64,000 bases of DNA, taken from contig JAVKFY010000040.1 in the NCBI GenBank assembly GCA_040223615.1, positions 62,001 through 126,000 of the forward strand, given 5' to 3'. A program made the translations under genes and the position numbers. The stretch comes from JAVKFY01 sp040223615 (GTDB taxonomy: Bacteria > Pseudomonadota > Alphaproteobacteria > GCA-2731375). The notes beneath the pieces were generated by a model. That model was not told the origin of the DNA. It saw only the letters and a program-made list of their open reading frames with translations, and made no database searches. This document shows, piece after piece, positions 1 to 8,918 of the stretch (its first letter is position 1; every line of letters begins with the position of its first letter).

Positions 1-1300
<1,300 letters not shown>

Positions 1301-1325
1301 GGTCCGGTGCTCCTCCCACGCAAGA

Positions 1326-1353
1326 GGCCCACGCCGGTGGTCCGGCGTGGGCC
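1326..1353 (-). terminator. Intergenic hairpin, probable porin terminator
   Basis: A perfect 12-bp inverted repeat (1326-1337 with 1342-1353) encloses a 4-base loop. It lies between the porin stop and the monooxygenase start. The following minus-strand bases (TCTTG) are only weakly T-rich, so it could equally limit 3' mRNA decay. Confidence 0.55.
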
Positions 1354-1415
1354 ATGAACAGTACCAACCGTGGCCTGACTGGCCAATGCGTTCAGGACAT
1401 GTCGGCCATGCGCGG

Positions 1416-2534
1416 CTAGAAGGTGATCACCGTGCCGAGCAGCCCGATCACCGCGTCGTTCTCGGCCGCCGGGCCGCCGGTGTCGCTGTCGAAGTTGACG
1501 AACTGGACGCCGCCGGCGAGATCGACGCCGGGACCGAGATTGTAGGTAAAGCCGATTTCGACCTGGTCCATTTCGTCGTCGCCGGCGCCTGCGCCGACCT
1601 CGACTTCGGCATGCGCGTAGGCGGCGCCGACCGACCAGGCGCCCCATGCGTAGGTCAAGCCGATGTTGCCGTCCCAGCGGTCCGTGTTGGAGCCGCTGAG
1701 CCCCTGGTCGGTCCAGCGATAGGAGGCGCCGAAGGTGAAGCCGCGATACTCCAGCGCACCGCCGAAGCCCCACATCTCCTGGTCCTCGAAGCCGACCAGC
1801 GGGCCGGTGCCGGCGGCCGGCCCTTCAAGATCGGCGGTGCTGTAGCCGGCGTAGAGCCCGAGTGCGACGTCGCCGATGTCGCCGACCCAGTTGATCGCGC
1901 CCTCGAACACTTCCGATTGCTGCGGTGTGGCGCCGGCCGGGGTGTTCTCCGGGCGCAGTCCGAAGCCCAGTTCCTCGGTGTTGTCGGGCGTGTAGGAGAT
2001 ACCGAGCTGGAAGCCGTGGAAGCGCGGCGTGAAGTAGGTGATCTTGTCTGAGTCACTGGTCAGGTTGACGAAGGTGGCGGAACTGCCGACCGCGTTGGCG
2101 CCGGCGGCGGCGTGGAAGAAGGTCGGCGAGTTGACGCCGTTCTCGGCGATCGGGGTGGGGGCGCCGTAGAACATCTCGTCCGGCGCCGGGTCTTCCGAGC
2201 CGAGCTGGATGCGGCCGAAGGCGCCCTCGAAGAAGATGTAGGACTCGTCGATCTGGTCGGCGACGGTGTCGCCCTGGAGCTGGATGTCGACGCCGACGGT
2301 GATGCCGTTGTCCAGCGTGGTCTTGCCGATGAAGCCGACCTCGCTCTCGCGCAGCACGCCATGCTCGCGCAAGCCGGCCCCCGGCTCGCCGGCGCCGTCG
2401 TCCTGGTCCGCGACGACGCCAAAGAACGCATAGTAGCCCTCGAGCCCGAGGCTGACCTTGTCGGCCGCCGTGGCGCCGCCGGCAATGCCCAGCGCCAGCG
2501 CCAGCGCCGTGCCGCCCAGGAGGTTCTTCCGCAT
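1416..2534 (-). CDS. Outer-membrane porin (Porin_4 type)
   Basis: A general diffusion beta-barrel porin of 372 residues. The start at 2534 gives a clean signal peptide: basic MRKN, a hydrophobic Ala/Leu core, and cleavage after about residue 22 (ATA-A). The mature protein has alternating amphipathic strands rich in Gly, Tyr and Phe, with acidic turns, and ends in Phe as expected for recognition by the BAM complex. The purine run GGGGAAAA is the probable ribosome site. An in-frame upstream extension of 26 codons is possible but would bury the signal peptide. A -35/-10-like promoter lies upstream and a 12-bp hairpin downstream, so it is probably transcribed alone. Substrate selectivity is not readable. 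Confidence 0.9.
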   Translation of the reverse strand: MRKNLLGGTALALALGIAGGATAADKVSLGLEGYYAFFGVVADQDDGAGEPGAGLREHGVLRESEVGFIGKTTLDNGITVGVDIQLQGDTVADQIDESYIFFEGAFGRIQLGSEDPAPDEMFYGAPTPIAENGVNSPTFFHAAAGANAVGSSATFVNLTSDSDKITYFTPRFHGFQLGISYTPDNTEELGFGLRPENTPAGATPQQSEVFEGAINWVGDIGDVALGLYAGYSTADLEGPAAGTGPLVGFEDQEMWGFGGALEYRGFTFGASYRWTDQGLSGSNTDRWDGNIGLTYAWGAWSVGAAYAHAEVEVGAGAGDDEMDQVEIGFTYNLGPGVDLAGGVQFVNFDSDTGGPAAENDAVIGLLGTVITF

Positions 2535-2583
2535 GTCGTGTTTTCCCCGATGTATCGTGGCGCCGGCCGGCGCATACAAAAAT

Positions 2584-2612
2584 GAGAATGCGTCGCACAG
2601 GCCAACTGTCAA
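2584..2612 (-). promoter_or_regulatory. Probable sigma70-type promoter of the porin gene
   Basis: A consensus -35 TTGACA (2612-2607) is followed after 17 bases by ATTCTC (2589-2584), a poor -10. Transcription would begin about 40 bases before the porin start. The AT-rich stretch contrasts with the GC-rich surroundings. Confidence 0.45.
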
Positions 2613-2642
2613 GCATCTGTCGTGGGCATAGTGACTGCAATG

Positions 2643-2915
2643 TTATAACACTTCAAGAAATGGATTTCCGGCGGCCAGATAGGCGCGGCGCCGATTGCTG
2701 TTGCCGTTGGTGCAGGCGCCGCCCTTGGCGTAGTCGGTGCACGGCCGGTTGCCGGTGCCGGCCGTCGCGGGGCCGGCATCGACAAGGATCAGCGCCGCCA
2801 GCGCCGCGACGGAGATCAGTTGCTTTACGTCGGTGGTCTTTTCGCCGGCTAAGCCGATGTTCGGCGCAGCCAACCAGATGCGAACAAGGATGCGAATCAT
2901 TATTATTTGCAGCAC
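2643..2915 (-). CDS. Small putative secreted protein, function unknown
   Basis: A 90-residue frame begins at GTG 2915. It contains a signal-peptide-like segment (residues 30-52: Lys, then an Ala/Leu core, then ATAG) followed by a short Cys-containing tail with PCTDY and ACTNG, which could form one disulfide. No family recognised. The start is doubtful: the natural signal-peptide start would be near residue 30, but that codon is GTA. The upstream 29 codons overlap an AT-rich palindrome that looks regulatory. The gene may be decayed or may use a rare start. Confidence 0.35.
   Translation of the reverse strand: MLQIIMIRILVRIWLAAPNIGLAGEKTTDVKQLISVAALAALILVDAGPATAGTGNRPCTDYAKGGACTNGNSNRRRAYLAAGNPFLEVL
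2891..2911. promoter_or_regulatory. AT-rich imperfect palindrome, Fur/Irr-like candidate operator
   Basis: A 21-bp imperfect palindrome in which 8 of 10 symmetric pairs match, with an ATCATTATTATT core. AT-rich repeats of this form resemble Fur-family operators. It lies in or just before the small secreted ORF at 2643-2915 and about 30 bp from the end of the epimerase gene. It stands out against a GC-rich background. Confidence 0.35.
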
Positions 2916-2943
2916 TCAAGCCGCAAGGACGATGTCCGTTGCG

Positions 2944-3900
2944 CTAGTCGGCGCGGCGAATGGCGTCGAGATAGTCAGCGCAGGCGGCGCGCAGGTCGTG
3001 GGCCGGGCGGAAGCCGGTATCGTCGGCGAAGGCGGTGCCGGCCAGGCTCGGATAGCGGATCGCGGCCGGCCGCTCGTCGAGCGCCACCTCGAAGCCTGGT
3101 ACCAGCGCCATCGCTTCGGACGCGAATGCGCCCAGCGGCATGGCGAAGGCGGACAGGTTGTAAAGCGGCTCCGTCGGTCCGTCGTGATCGGCGAGGTGCA
3201 AGAACGCCTGCGCGACGTCGGCGACGTACATCAGGTCGATCGGGGCATCGTCGGCTGCAAGCGCGTAGGGCGCCGACGCCTTGCCGTCGAAAGCCACGGC
3301 CGCCTCGAACAGCTTCGTCACTTCCGCCGCGACACCGCGATACCAGAGCCCCGGCCCAAACGCCAAAGGCAGCCGCAGGCCGACGATATCGAGCCCGACC
3401 TCGGTGCGGTAGAAGCCGGCGATCTGCTCGGCCAGCACCTTGGTCAGTCCGTAGAAGCTTTGCGGCGCCGGCGGAGAGGCCTCGTCGACGGCGCCGCCAG
3501 GATAGCGGCCGGCATCGCCATAGACCGCCAGCGTGCTGGCCCACAGGACGCGGCGCACCCGCTGCGCCGTCGCGGCGGCCAGCAGGTTCCGGAACCCGGC
3601 GACGTTGACCGCCAGCGCATCGGCCTCGTGCGCGGCCGCGGCCCGCATCAGGCCATGCCCGTCGCCACCGTAGGCCGCCAGGCCGACGATCAGGTCCGGT
3701 GCCGCGTCGGACACCGCGCGCGCGACCGCATCGGCATCTGTGATGGACTCGGCGACCAGGGCGACGCGCGCCAGGTCGGCGGCGGTCAGGCAAGGCTCCG
3801 GCCCGGGGCCGAACACCGTGACCTCGTGCCCGGCGTCGGCGAACCGGCGCACCACGTGCGCGCCGACGAACCCGCTGCCGCCCGTGATGAGAACCTTCAT
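2944..3900 (-). CDS. NAD-dependent epimerase/dehydratase (extended SDR)
   Basis: An extended short-chain dehydrogenase/reductase of 318 residues. The N-terminal GGSGFVG is the GxxGxxG NAD(P)-binding motif, and YGLTK in the middle supplies the catalytic Tyr and Lys, with a Ser in the WAST segment. Family members act on nucleotide-sugars or related alcohols. The C-terminal half, which sets specificity, gives no clear clue. The start at MKVLITGG is chosen because the fold begins there and GGGAAG lies upstream. It appears to stand alone and has no sugar-biosynthesis neighbours. Confidence 0.85.
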   Translation of the reverse strand: MKVLITGGSGFVGAHVVRRFADAGHEVTVFGPGPEPCLTAADLARVALVAESITDADAVARAVSDAAPDLIVGLAAYGGDGHGLMRAAAAHEADALAVNVAGFRNLLAAATAQRVRRVLWASTLAVYGDAGRYPGGAVDEASPPAPQSFYGLTKVLAEQIAGFYRTEVGLDIVGLRLPLAFGPGLWYRGVAAEVTKLFEAAVAFDGKASAPYALAADDAPIDLMYVADVAQAFLHLADHDGPTEPLYNLSAFAMPLGAFASEAMALVPGFEVALDERPAAIRYPSLAGTAFADDTGFRPAHDLRAACADYLDAIRRAD

Positions 3901-4109
3901 CCGCCACCGCTTCCCGATCGCCACGGCGACAGTGTGGGCGACCGGTCGCGGTGGCGTCCAGCCGGCCGCCTCAGGTGAACCGCCAACACCCCCATCCATC
4001 GCTCGTCGTCGAGGTCCCAGTTCGATGCAATGTCCTGGCCGCCGCGACAGCCGAACACGAACGGTGTCAGCTGGTCCGCCACGGCGATCAGGATGTTCAT
4101 TTGTCGCAT
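3897..4109 (-). pseudogene. Possible remnant of a sulfatase/phosphatase-type gene
   Basis: A 70-codon frame with GGGAG before ATG 4109 begins with a stretch (NILIAVADQLTP) like the first beta strand and metal site of type I sulfatases and related alkaline phosphatases. After about 20 residues the resemblance ends; the rest is Arg/Pro-rich and reads like non-coding sequence. No downstream continuation with sulfatase motifs is present. I read it as a truncated relic; a genuine small protein cannot be excluded. Confidence 0.3.
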
Positions 4110-4184
4110 CGGCTCCCTGCCCGAGCCAGCGTTCGGTCGGGCCACGCTCATGCGCGCGGCCCGTGCGTGTTAAGTTCAATGTGA

Positions 4185-4325
4185 GCGGGCACCCGCGCGC
4201 AGGGGGCAGGGGGGATCGCAGGCATTCAAACGGCGAATGACGATATCGACCTGTCGCAGCTCGCCGCGTTCGGGGCGGCGGCGCGCCCGTTCCTCGACAA
4301 AGTCAGCCGCGCGGCCGACTCATGA
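4185..4325 (+). pseudogene. Orphan 3' end of a lost gene upstream of the M24 peptidase
   Basis: This frame has no start codon after the stop at 4182, but its last 34 codons (from 4221) look coding, with amphipathic DLSQLAAF and ARPFLDKV segments. Its TGA overlaps the peptidase ATG by 4 bp, as between coupled operon genes elsewhere in this window. It is probably the surviving tail of a deleted upstream operon gene. Together with the relic on the other strand it fills the only gap over 300 bp. Confidence 0.25.
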
Positions 4326-5503
4326 CGGCGCCGCTACCGGCCGCTCCGGAGCGTGGCTTCGCGGAGGCCGAACTGGTCCAACGCACGCAGCGGGCGCAGG
4401 CGCTCATGCGCGAGGCCGGCTTCGATCTGCTGCTGCTGACGACCGAACCGGAAGTCCGCTACTTCTCCGGCTTCCTGACGCCGTTCTGGCAAAGCCCGAC
4501 GCGGCCCTGGTTCCTGCTGGTGCCGCGCGCCGGCAAGCCGGTCGCCGTCATCCCGGAGATCGGCGGCGCCTGCATGGCGCGCACCTGGCTGGACGACATC
4601 CGGACCTGGCCAGCGCCGCGGCCGGACGACGATGGGGTCAGCCTGCTGACCGAGGCCATCCGGGAACTGGCCGGCGACGCGGCGACCGTCGGCCTGCCCA
4701 TGGGCCACGAGAGCCACCTGAGGATGCCACTGGCCGACTTTCAGCGCCTGCGCGAGAGGCTTCCCGGGCTTGATGTCGCTGACGCCACGCCGCTGGTCCG
4801 CCGCCTGCGCATGGTGAAGTCGGATGCCGAGGTCGCCAAGATCGCCCATGTCGCGACGCTGGTCTCGGATGCGTTCGACCAGGCGCCCCGACTGTTTCGC
4901 GTCGGCATGCCGCTGGTCGAGGCCTTCCGCGCCTTCAAGACCGCGTGCCTGGGGCTCGGCGTCGACGACGTGCCCTATCTGGTCGGCGGCGCCGGGCCGG
5001 GCGGCTACGACGACATCATCTCGCCGCCGGGCGAACGGCCGCTGGCCGACGGCGATGTCCTGATGCTCGACACCGGCTGCACGTTCGATGGGTATTTCTG
5101 TGATTTCGATCGGAACTTCGCGATCGGCGATACCAGCGACGCCGCACGGCGCGCCTACGACACGCTGTACCGGGCGACCGAGGCCGGCCTGGCTGCGGTC
5201 CGGCCGGGCGCGGCCTGCCGCGAGGTCCATCGAGCGATGCGCGCGGTGCTGGAGGCCGATGGCGGCGCCACCGGCAATGTCGGCCGGTTCGGGCACGGGC
5301 TTGGGATGCAGCTCACCGAATGGCCTTCGCATGCCGCGTTCGACACCACGGTGATCGAGCCGGGCATGGTGCTGACGCTGGAGCCCGCGATGGCCTATGG
5401 CGACGGTCGGATGATGGTGCACGAGGAGAACCTCGTCGTCCGCGACGACGGACCCGAGCTGCTGACCAGGCGGGCGCCGCGCGCGCTGCCGCGCATCGGC
5501 TAG
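4322..5503 (+). CDS. M24 family aminopeptidase/Xaa-Pro peptidase
   Basis: A pita-bread metallopeptidase of 393 residues. It has a creatinase-like N-terminal domain (about 1-165) and a C-terminal catalytic domain carrying the full five-residue dinuclear metal site: Asp250, Asp261, His325, Glu354 and Glu368. Such enzymes cleave Xaa-Pro dipeptides or related amide bonds (creatine, ectoine) in the cytosol. No neighbour points to creatine or ectoine use, so Xaa-Pro dipeptidase is the default. The ATG overlaps the stop of an orphan frame (ATGA) and has no clear ribosome site of its own. A hairpin terminator follows. Confidence 0.88.
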   Translation: MTAPLPAAPERGFAEAELVQRTQRAQALMREAGFDLLLLTTEPEVRYFSGFLTPFWQSPTRPWFLLVPRAGKPVAVIPEIGGACMARTWLDDIRTWPAPRPDDDGVSLLTEAIRELAGDAATVGLPMGHESHLRMPLADFQRLRERLPGLDVADATPLVRRLRMVKSDAEVAKIAHVATLVSDAFDQAPRLFRVGMPLVEAFRAFKTACLGLGVDDVPYLVGGAGPGGYDDIISPPGERPLADGDVLMLDTGCTFDGYFCDFDRNFAIGDTSDAARRAYDTLYRATEAGLAAVRPGAACREVHRAMRAVLEADGGATGNVGRFGHGLGMQLTEWPSHAAFDTTVIEPGMVLTLEPAMAYGDGRMMVHEENLVVRDDGPELLTRRAPRALPRIG

Positions 5504-5552
5504 ACCGCGCCCTCGCGGAAGGCACCAGGGCTGGACCCGTCGCCGCGACCTG

Positions 5553-5577
5553 GTGAGCATTGGCTGCTCACTCTTTC
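5553..5577 (+). terminator. Rho-independent terminator after the M24 peptidase gene
   Basis: A perfect 7-bp stem (GTGAGCA with TGCTCAC) and 5-base loop is followed by TCTTTCC. It lies 50 bp past the peptidase stop, before the tRNA gene on the other strand. Confidence 0.5.
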
Positions 5578-5633
5578 CGCACGTTCGATTCGCGCCATTC
5601 GACCTTATGGTCGGACGCGAGGACTATCCAAGT

Positions 5634-5707
5634 TGGCTGGGGGACCTGGATTCGAACCAGGGCTGCTCGGGTCAGAGCCGAGAGTTCTACCGCTAAACTA
5701 TCCCCCA
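5634..5707 (-). tRNA. tRNA-Gln (anticodon CTG)
   Basis: A 74-base gene that folds as a complete cloverleaf. The 7-bp acceptor stem TGGGGGA pairs with TCCCCCA; the T arm is CCTGG-TTCGAAT-CCAGG; the 5-bp anticodon stem CTCGG/CCGAG encloses loop CTCTGAC, giving anticodon CTG. The discriminator is G and the terminal CCA is encoded. The U1-A72 pair at the acceptor end is the usual feature of bacterial tRNA-Gln. Confidence 0.95.
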
Positions 5708-5827
5708 ACGGGTGCCGGCGGCGGGGCGGAAACTAGGTAGCCGGCCAGCCGCTGTCAAGCATGCGCCAAGCGCCCGCCCGGCACACAGCGTTGCCGCGCC
5801 GGCCGGGGTCTGCGATGCTTCGCCGTT

Positions 5828-6904
5828 ATGCGTGATTTGGCTCCAGGGGACGGCGGAAATGGTGCGGCCGGCCCAGCGTCTGGCGACGATCGTGGTTTGC
5901 CGGCCGGATCGGCCGCGCGCACCCGGCGCGGCCGCTGGGGTCATGTGTATGGCGCCCTCGACCTGGGCACCAACAATTGCCGTCTGCTGGTGGCGCGGCC
6001 GACGCGCGGCGGCTTTCGGGTCATTGACGCGTTCAGCCGTATCGTGCGGCTAGGCGAGGGCCTGACCGGCAACGGCGAACTCTCCGACGAGGCACAGGCA
6101 CGGACCATCGCCGCGCTGCAGGTCTGCGCCGCCAAGATGCGCCGGCGCGGTGTCACCCGGCGCCGCATGGTCGCCACCGACGCCTGCCGGCGCGCCACCA
6201 ACGGCGCCGATTTCCTGGCCCGGGTGATCGACGAGACCGGCCTGGACCTGGAACTGCTCACCACCAACGAAGAGGCCAGCCTGGCGGTCGCCGGCTGCAC
6301 GCCGCTGATCGACCAGCGGGCGCGCTACGCGCTGGTATTCGACATTGGCGGTGGCTCGACGGAGCTGATCTGGCTGGGCGTCAGGCGCGGCGGCCGGACC
6401 CGCCTGGAACACTGGACCTCGCTGCCGTTCGGCGTGGTCAACCTGGCCGAGCGCTACGGCGGCGAGGTCATCGACCCGCCGGTCTACGAGGCGATGATCG
6501 AGGAGGTCAGCGCGCACCTGCAGCCGTTCCGCAAGGCGATCGAGCGCGACGGCCACAAGCCGGCGCACCAGATCCAGATGCTCGGTACCTCCGGCACAGT
6601 GACCACGCTGGGCGGCGTTCAGCTCGATCTGCCTTACTACGACCGGCGCCGGGTCGACGGGCTGTGGCTCGACTTCGTCGACGCGCTCGACATCGCCGAG
6701 CGCTTGCGGGCGATGAGCTTCGCGGAGCGCGCCGCGCATCCCTGCATCGGGCGCGAGCGGGCCGATCTGGTGGTCGCCGGCTGTGCCATCCTGGCGGCGA
6801 TCTGCCGCGCCTGGCCGGTGGGCAAGCTGCGGGTCGCCGACCGCGGCCTGCGCGAAGGCATGCTGTTGTCGATGATGCGCGCCGCTGATAACGCCGGGCC
6901 ATGA
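5828..6904 (+). CDS. ppx: Ppx/GppA family exopolyphosphatase/guanosine pentaphosphatase
   Basis: An ASKHA-fold phosphatase of 358 residues that hydrolyses polyphosphate or pppGpp in the cytosol. LDLGTNNCR forms the first phosphate-binding loop and DIGGGSTEL the second; GTSGT further on is also typical. It lacks the C-terminal HD domain of long Ppx proteins, so the short form is more like GppA; the two activities cannot be separated from sequence. The first 40 residues are Gly/Ala/Arg-rich and precede the fold, so a later start is possible. Its TGA overlaps the rlmE ATG (ATGA); ppx-rlmE pairs are common in alphaproteobacteria. Confidence 0.9.
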   Translation: MRDLAPGDGGNGAAGPASGDDRGLPAGSAARTRRGRWGHVYGALDLGTNNCRLLVARPTRGGFRVIDAFSRIVRLGEGLTGNGELSDEAQARTIAALQVCAAKMRRRGVTRRRMVATDACRRATNGADFLARVIDETGLDLELLTTNEEASLAVAGCTPLIDQRARYALVFDIGGGSTELIWLGVRRGGRTRLEHWTSLPFGVVNLAERYGGEVIDPPVYEAMIEEVSAHLQPFRKAIERDGHKPAHQIQMLGTSGTVTTLGGVQLDLPYYDRRRVDGLWLDFVDALDIAERLRAMSFAERAAHPCIGRERADLVVAGCAILAAICRAWPVGKLRVADRGLREGMLLSMMRAADNAGP

Positions 6905-7605
6905 CCCGCGCCGGAAGCGGCGGCGGTGGCGTCGGCGGGCCGCAGAAGAAGCAGCGGGTGAAGACCGCGCGCCGGCGCAGTTCGTCGTCCACCCGCTGGC
7001 TGCAACGGCAACTGAACGACCCCTACGTGCTCGCCGCGCGCAAGGCTGGCTGGCGCAGCCGCGCCGCGTTCAAGCTGATCGAGCTGGACGACAAGGTGCG
7101 GATGCTGCGGCCGGGCCTGCGCGTGCTCGACCTGGGCGCCGCACCCGGCGGCTGGAGCCAGGTGGCGGCGCAGCGGGTGCAAAGTCCGGCGGCCGCGCCG
7201 CTGGTGGTCGCCGTCGACCTGCTGGAGATCGACCCGATTGCGGGTGTGGCGGTGCTGCAGCTCGATGTCGATGCCGAGGACGCGCCGGCGCGGATCACGG
7301 ACGCGCTGGGCGGGGCTGCCGACCTGGTACTGTCGGACATGGCGCCGTCGGCCACCGGCCACCGCGGCACCGACCACCTGCGCATCGTGGCGCTGGTGGA
7401 ATCGGCGGTCGCGCTGGCCTACGAGGTGCTGGCGCCGGGCGGCGGCTTCATCGCCAAGGTGTGGCAGGGTGGGGCGACTGGCGAGCTGCTGGCCGACCTG
7501 AAGCGGCGCTTCGCGACGGTCAAGCACGTGAAGCCGCCGGCCAGCCGTCAGGAGAGCGCGGAAATCTACCTGGTGGCGCTGGGTTTTAGGGCCGACGTAG
7601 AATAG
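6901..7605 (+). CDS. rlmE: 23S rRNA 2'-O-methyltransferase RlmE (FtsJ/RrmJ)
   Basis: This SAM-dependent enzyme methylates the 2'-OH of U2552 in the A loop of 23S rRNA during late 50S assembly. The protein has 234 residues with a basic N-terminal tail, the SAM loop LDLGAAPGGWS, Asp146 in SDMAPSATG, Lys186 in FIAKVWQGG, and the upstream Lys in RSRAAFKL, completing the K-D-K-E catalytic set with a C-terminal Glu. It is translationally coupled to the ppx-type gene by a 4-bp overlap. Confidence 0.95.
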   Translation: MTRAGSGGGGVGGPQKKQRVKTARRRSSSSTRWLQRQLNDPYVLAARKAGWRSRAAFKLIELDDKVRMLRPGLRVLDLGAAPGGWSQVAAQRVQSPAAAPLVVAVDLLEIDPIAGVAVLQLDVDAEDAPARITDALGGAADLVLSDMAPSATGHRGTDHLRIVALVESAVALAYEVLAPGGGFIAKVWQGGATGELLADLKRRFATVKHVKPPASRQESAEIYLVALGFRADVE

Positions 7606-7632
7606 CGCCGACGCAGCACGGAGTAGTAGTTC

Positions 7633-8292
7633 ATGGATCCGGCCTATCTGGCGCCGACGCCGATCATCGACAGCGAACACCCCGATATCGTCGCCTTCGC
7701 GGCCGAGGCCGGCGGCGAGGCCAAGGATGACCGCGAGCGGGCGGTGAACATCTACTACGCGGTGCGCGACCGCATTCGCTACAACCCCTATTCGATGATT
7801 TTGACCGAGGATCATTTCCGGGCCAGCGCCACGCTGGCGCGCGGTGAGGGCTTCTGCATCACCAAGGCGGCACTGCTGGCCGCCGTGCTGCGGGCGGCGG
7901 GGATCCCGAGCCGGCTCGGGTTCGCCGACGTGAAGAACCACCTGGCGACGCAAAAGCTGATCGATTCGATGGGCACCGACCTGTTCGCCTACCACGGCTA
8001 TACCGACGTCTGGCTCGACGGTCGCTGGGTCAAGGCGACGCCGGCCTTCAACCTGTCCTTGTGCGAGAAGTTCCGGGTGTTGCCGCTGGAATTCGACGGC
8101 ACGGAAGATTCGGTGTTCCATCCGTTCGACGCCGACGGGCGCAAGCACATGGAATATGTCCGCGACCGCGGTGTCTTCGCCGACGTGCCATTGCGCGAGA
8201 TCAAGGACTGCTTCGAGGAAATCTATCCAGATTTGTACAAGTCCCGGGACAACGATTTCGCCGCCGAGGCAGCGGCCGAGAACCAGACCTGA
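7633..8292 (+). CDS. Transglutaminase-like cysteine hydrolase
   Basis: A 219-residue protein with a transglutaminase/papain-like core. Cys75 lies in the GFCITKA segment at the start of the core helix and His121 in YHGYTDVWLDGRW. The third triad position, usually Asp a little downstream, falls in a KATPAFN segment with no Asp at the expected spot, so the catalytic set may be altered. There is no signal peptide, so it is cytosolic. The bacterial family is often annotated as a peptidase and its substrate is unknown. It begins 28 bp after rlmE and is followed by a cupin gene 34 bp on; the two probably form a unit. Confidence 0.75.
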   Translation: MDPAYLAPTPIIDSEHPDIVAFAAEAGGEAKDDRERAVNIYYAVRDRIRYNPYSMILTEDHFRASATLARGEGFCITKAALLAAVLRAAGIPSRLGFADVKNHLATQKLIDSMGTDLFAYHGYTDVWLDGRWVKATPAFNLSLCEKFRVLPLEFDGTEDSVFHPFDADGRKHMEYVRDRGVFADVPLREIKDCFEEIYPDLYKSRDNDFAAEAAAENQT

Positions 8293-8326
8293 CGACCCGA
8301 ACAGTGCCCGAATTGGGAGAGCGACA

Positions 8327-8830
8327 ATGAGCTACACCCTGGAACAGTTGAGCGATGATATCCGCGCCGCGCTGTCGGCCGACCCCGGCCGCGGCGGCAA
8401 GGAGAAGGTCTGCGAGCTGGTGTCCAAGGCGCTGCGCGACAAGGATTTCATCGCCACCCACCTGACCGAGGACAACTGCAAGCCGCGCAAGGTGTTGTTC
8501 GAGGATCCGGACACGGGCTTCTGCATCTGCGGCCACGTCTATCCGAAGGGCGGCAACAGCGCGCCGCACGACCATGGCAGCAGCTGGGCGATATATGGCG
8601 TCGCGGAGGGCGACACCGAGATGACTGACTGGAAGATCGTCAAGCCGGCCAGCGAGGGCAGCCCGATCCTGGTCGAGGCGGAGCGCAGCTACGTGATGCA
8701 GCCGGGCGACGCGCATTTTTACGATGTCGGCGACGTGCATTCGCCGAAGCGCGACGGCCTGACCCGCCTGATTCGGATCGAGGGCAGCAACCTCGATCAC
8801 ATTCGCCGCTCCAACATCAAGGCCGCCTGA
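8327..8830 (+). CDS. Cupin-fold protein, cysteine-dioxygenase-like
   Basis: A 167-residue protein whose central HVYPKGGNSAPHDHGSSW segment carries the metal-binding His pair of a double-stranded beta-helix. A later HFYDVGDVHS segment supplies the third His. The layout resembles the cysteine dioxygenase/3-mercaptopropionate dioxygenase branch or a structural relative. GGGAGAG lies 9 bases before ATG 8327 and fixes the start. It follows the transglutaminase-like gene closely and precedes guaB, but no link to purine synthesis is evident. The substrate is unknown. Confidence 0.7.
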   Translation: MSYTLEQLSDDIRAALSADPGRGGKEKVCELVSKALRDKDFIATHLTEDNCKPRKVLFEDPDTGFCICGHVYPKGGNSAPHDHGSSWAIYGVAEGDTEMTDWKIVKPASEGSPILVEAERSYVMQPGDAHFYDVGDVHSPKRDGLTRLIRIEGSNLDHIRRSNIKAA

Positions 8831-8853
8831 GGCGGTATTCGCACGGCGCGGCA

Positions 8854-8873
8854 CCGGCCCTTCACAAGGCCGG
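8854..8873 (+). other. Small GC hairpin upstream of guaB
   Basis: CCGGCC and GGCCGG pair around an 8-base loop in the 88-bp gap between the cupin gene and guaB. No T run follows, so a true terminator is unlikely. It may mark the end of the preceding transcript. Confidence 0.3.
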
Positions 8874-8918
8874 GGCGGCGTGGTATCCCGCAGCCCCGTA
8901 AATGGTCGAGGTTGCGCG

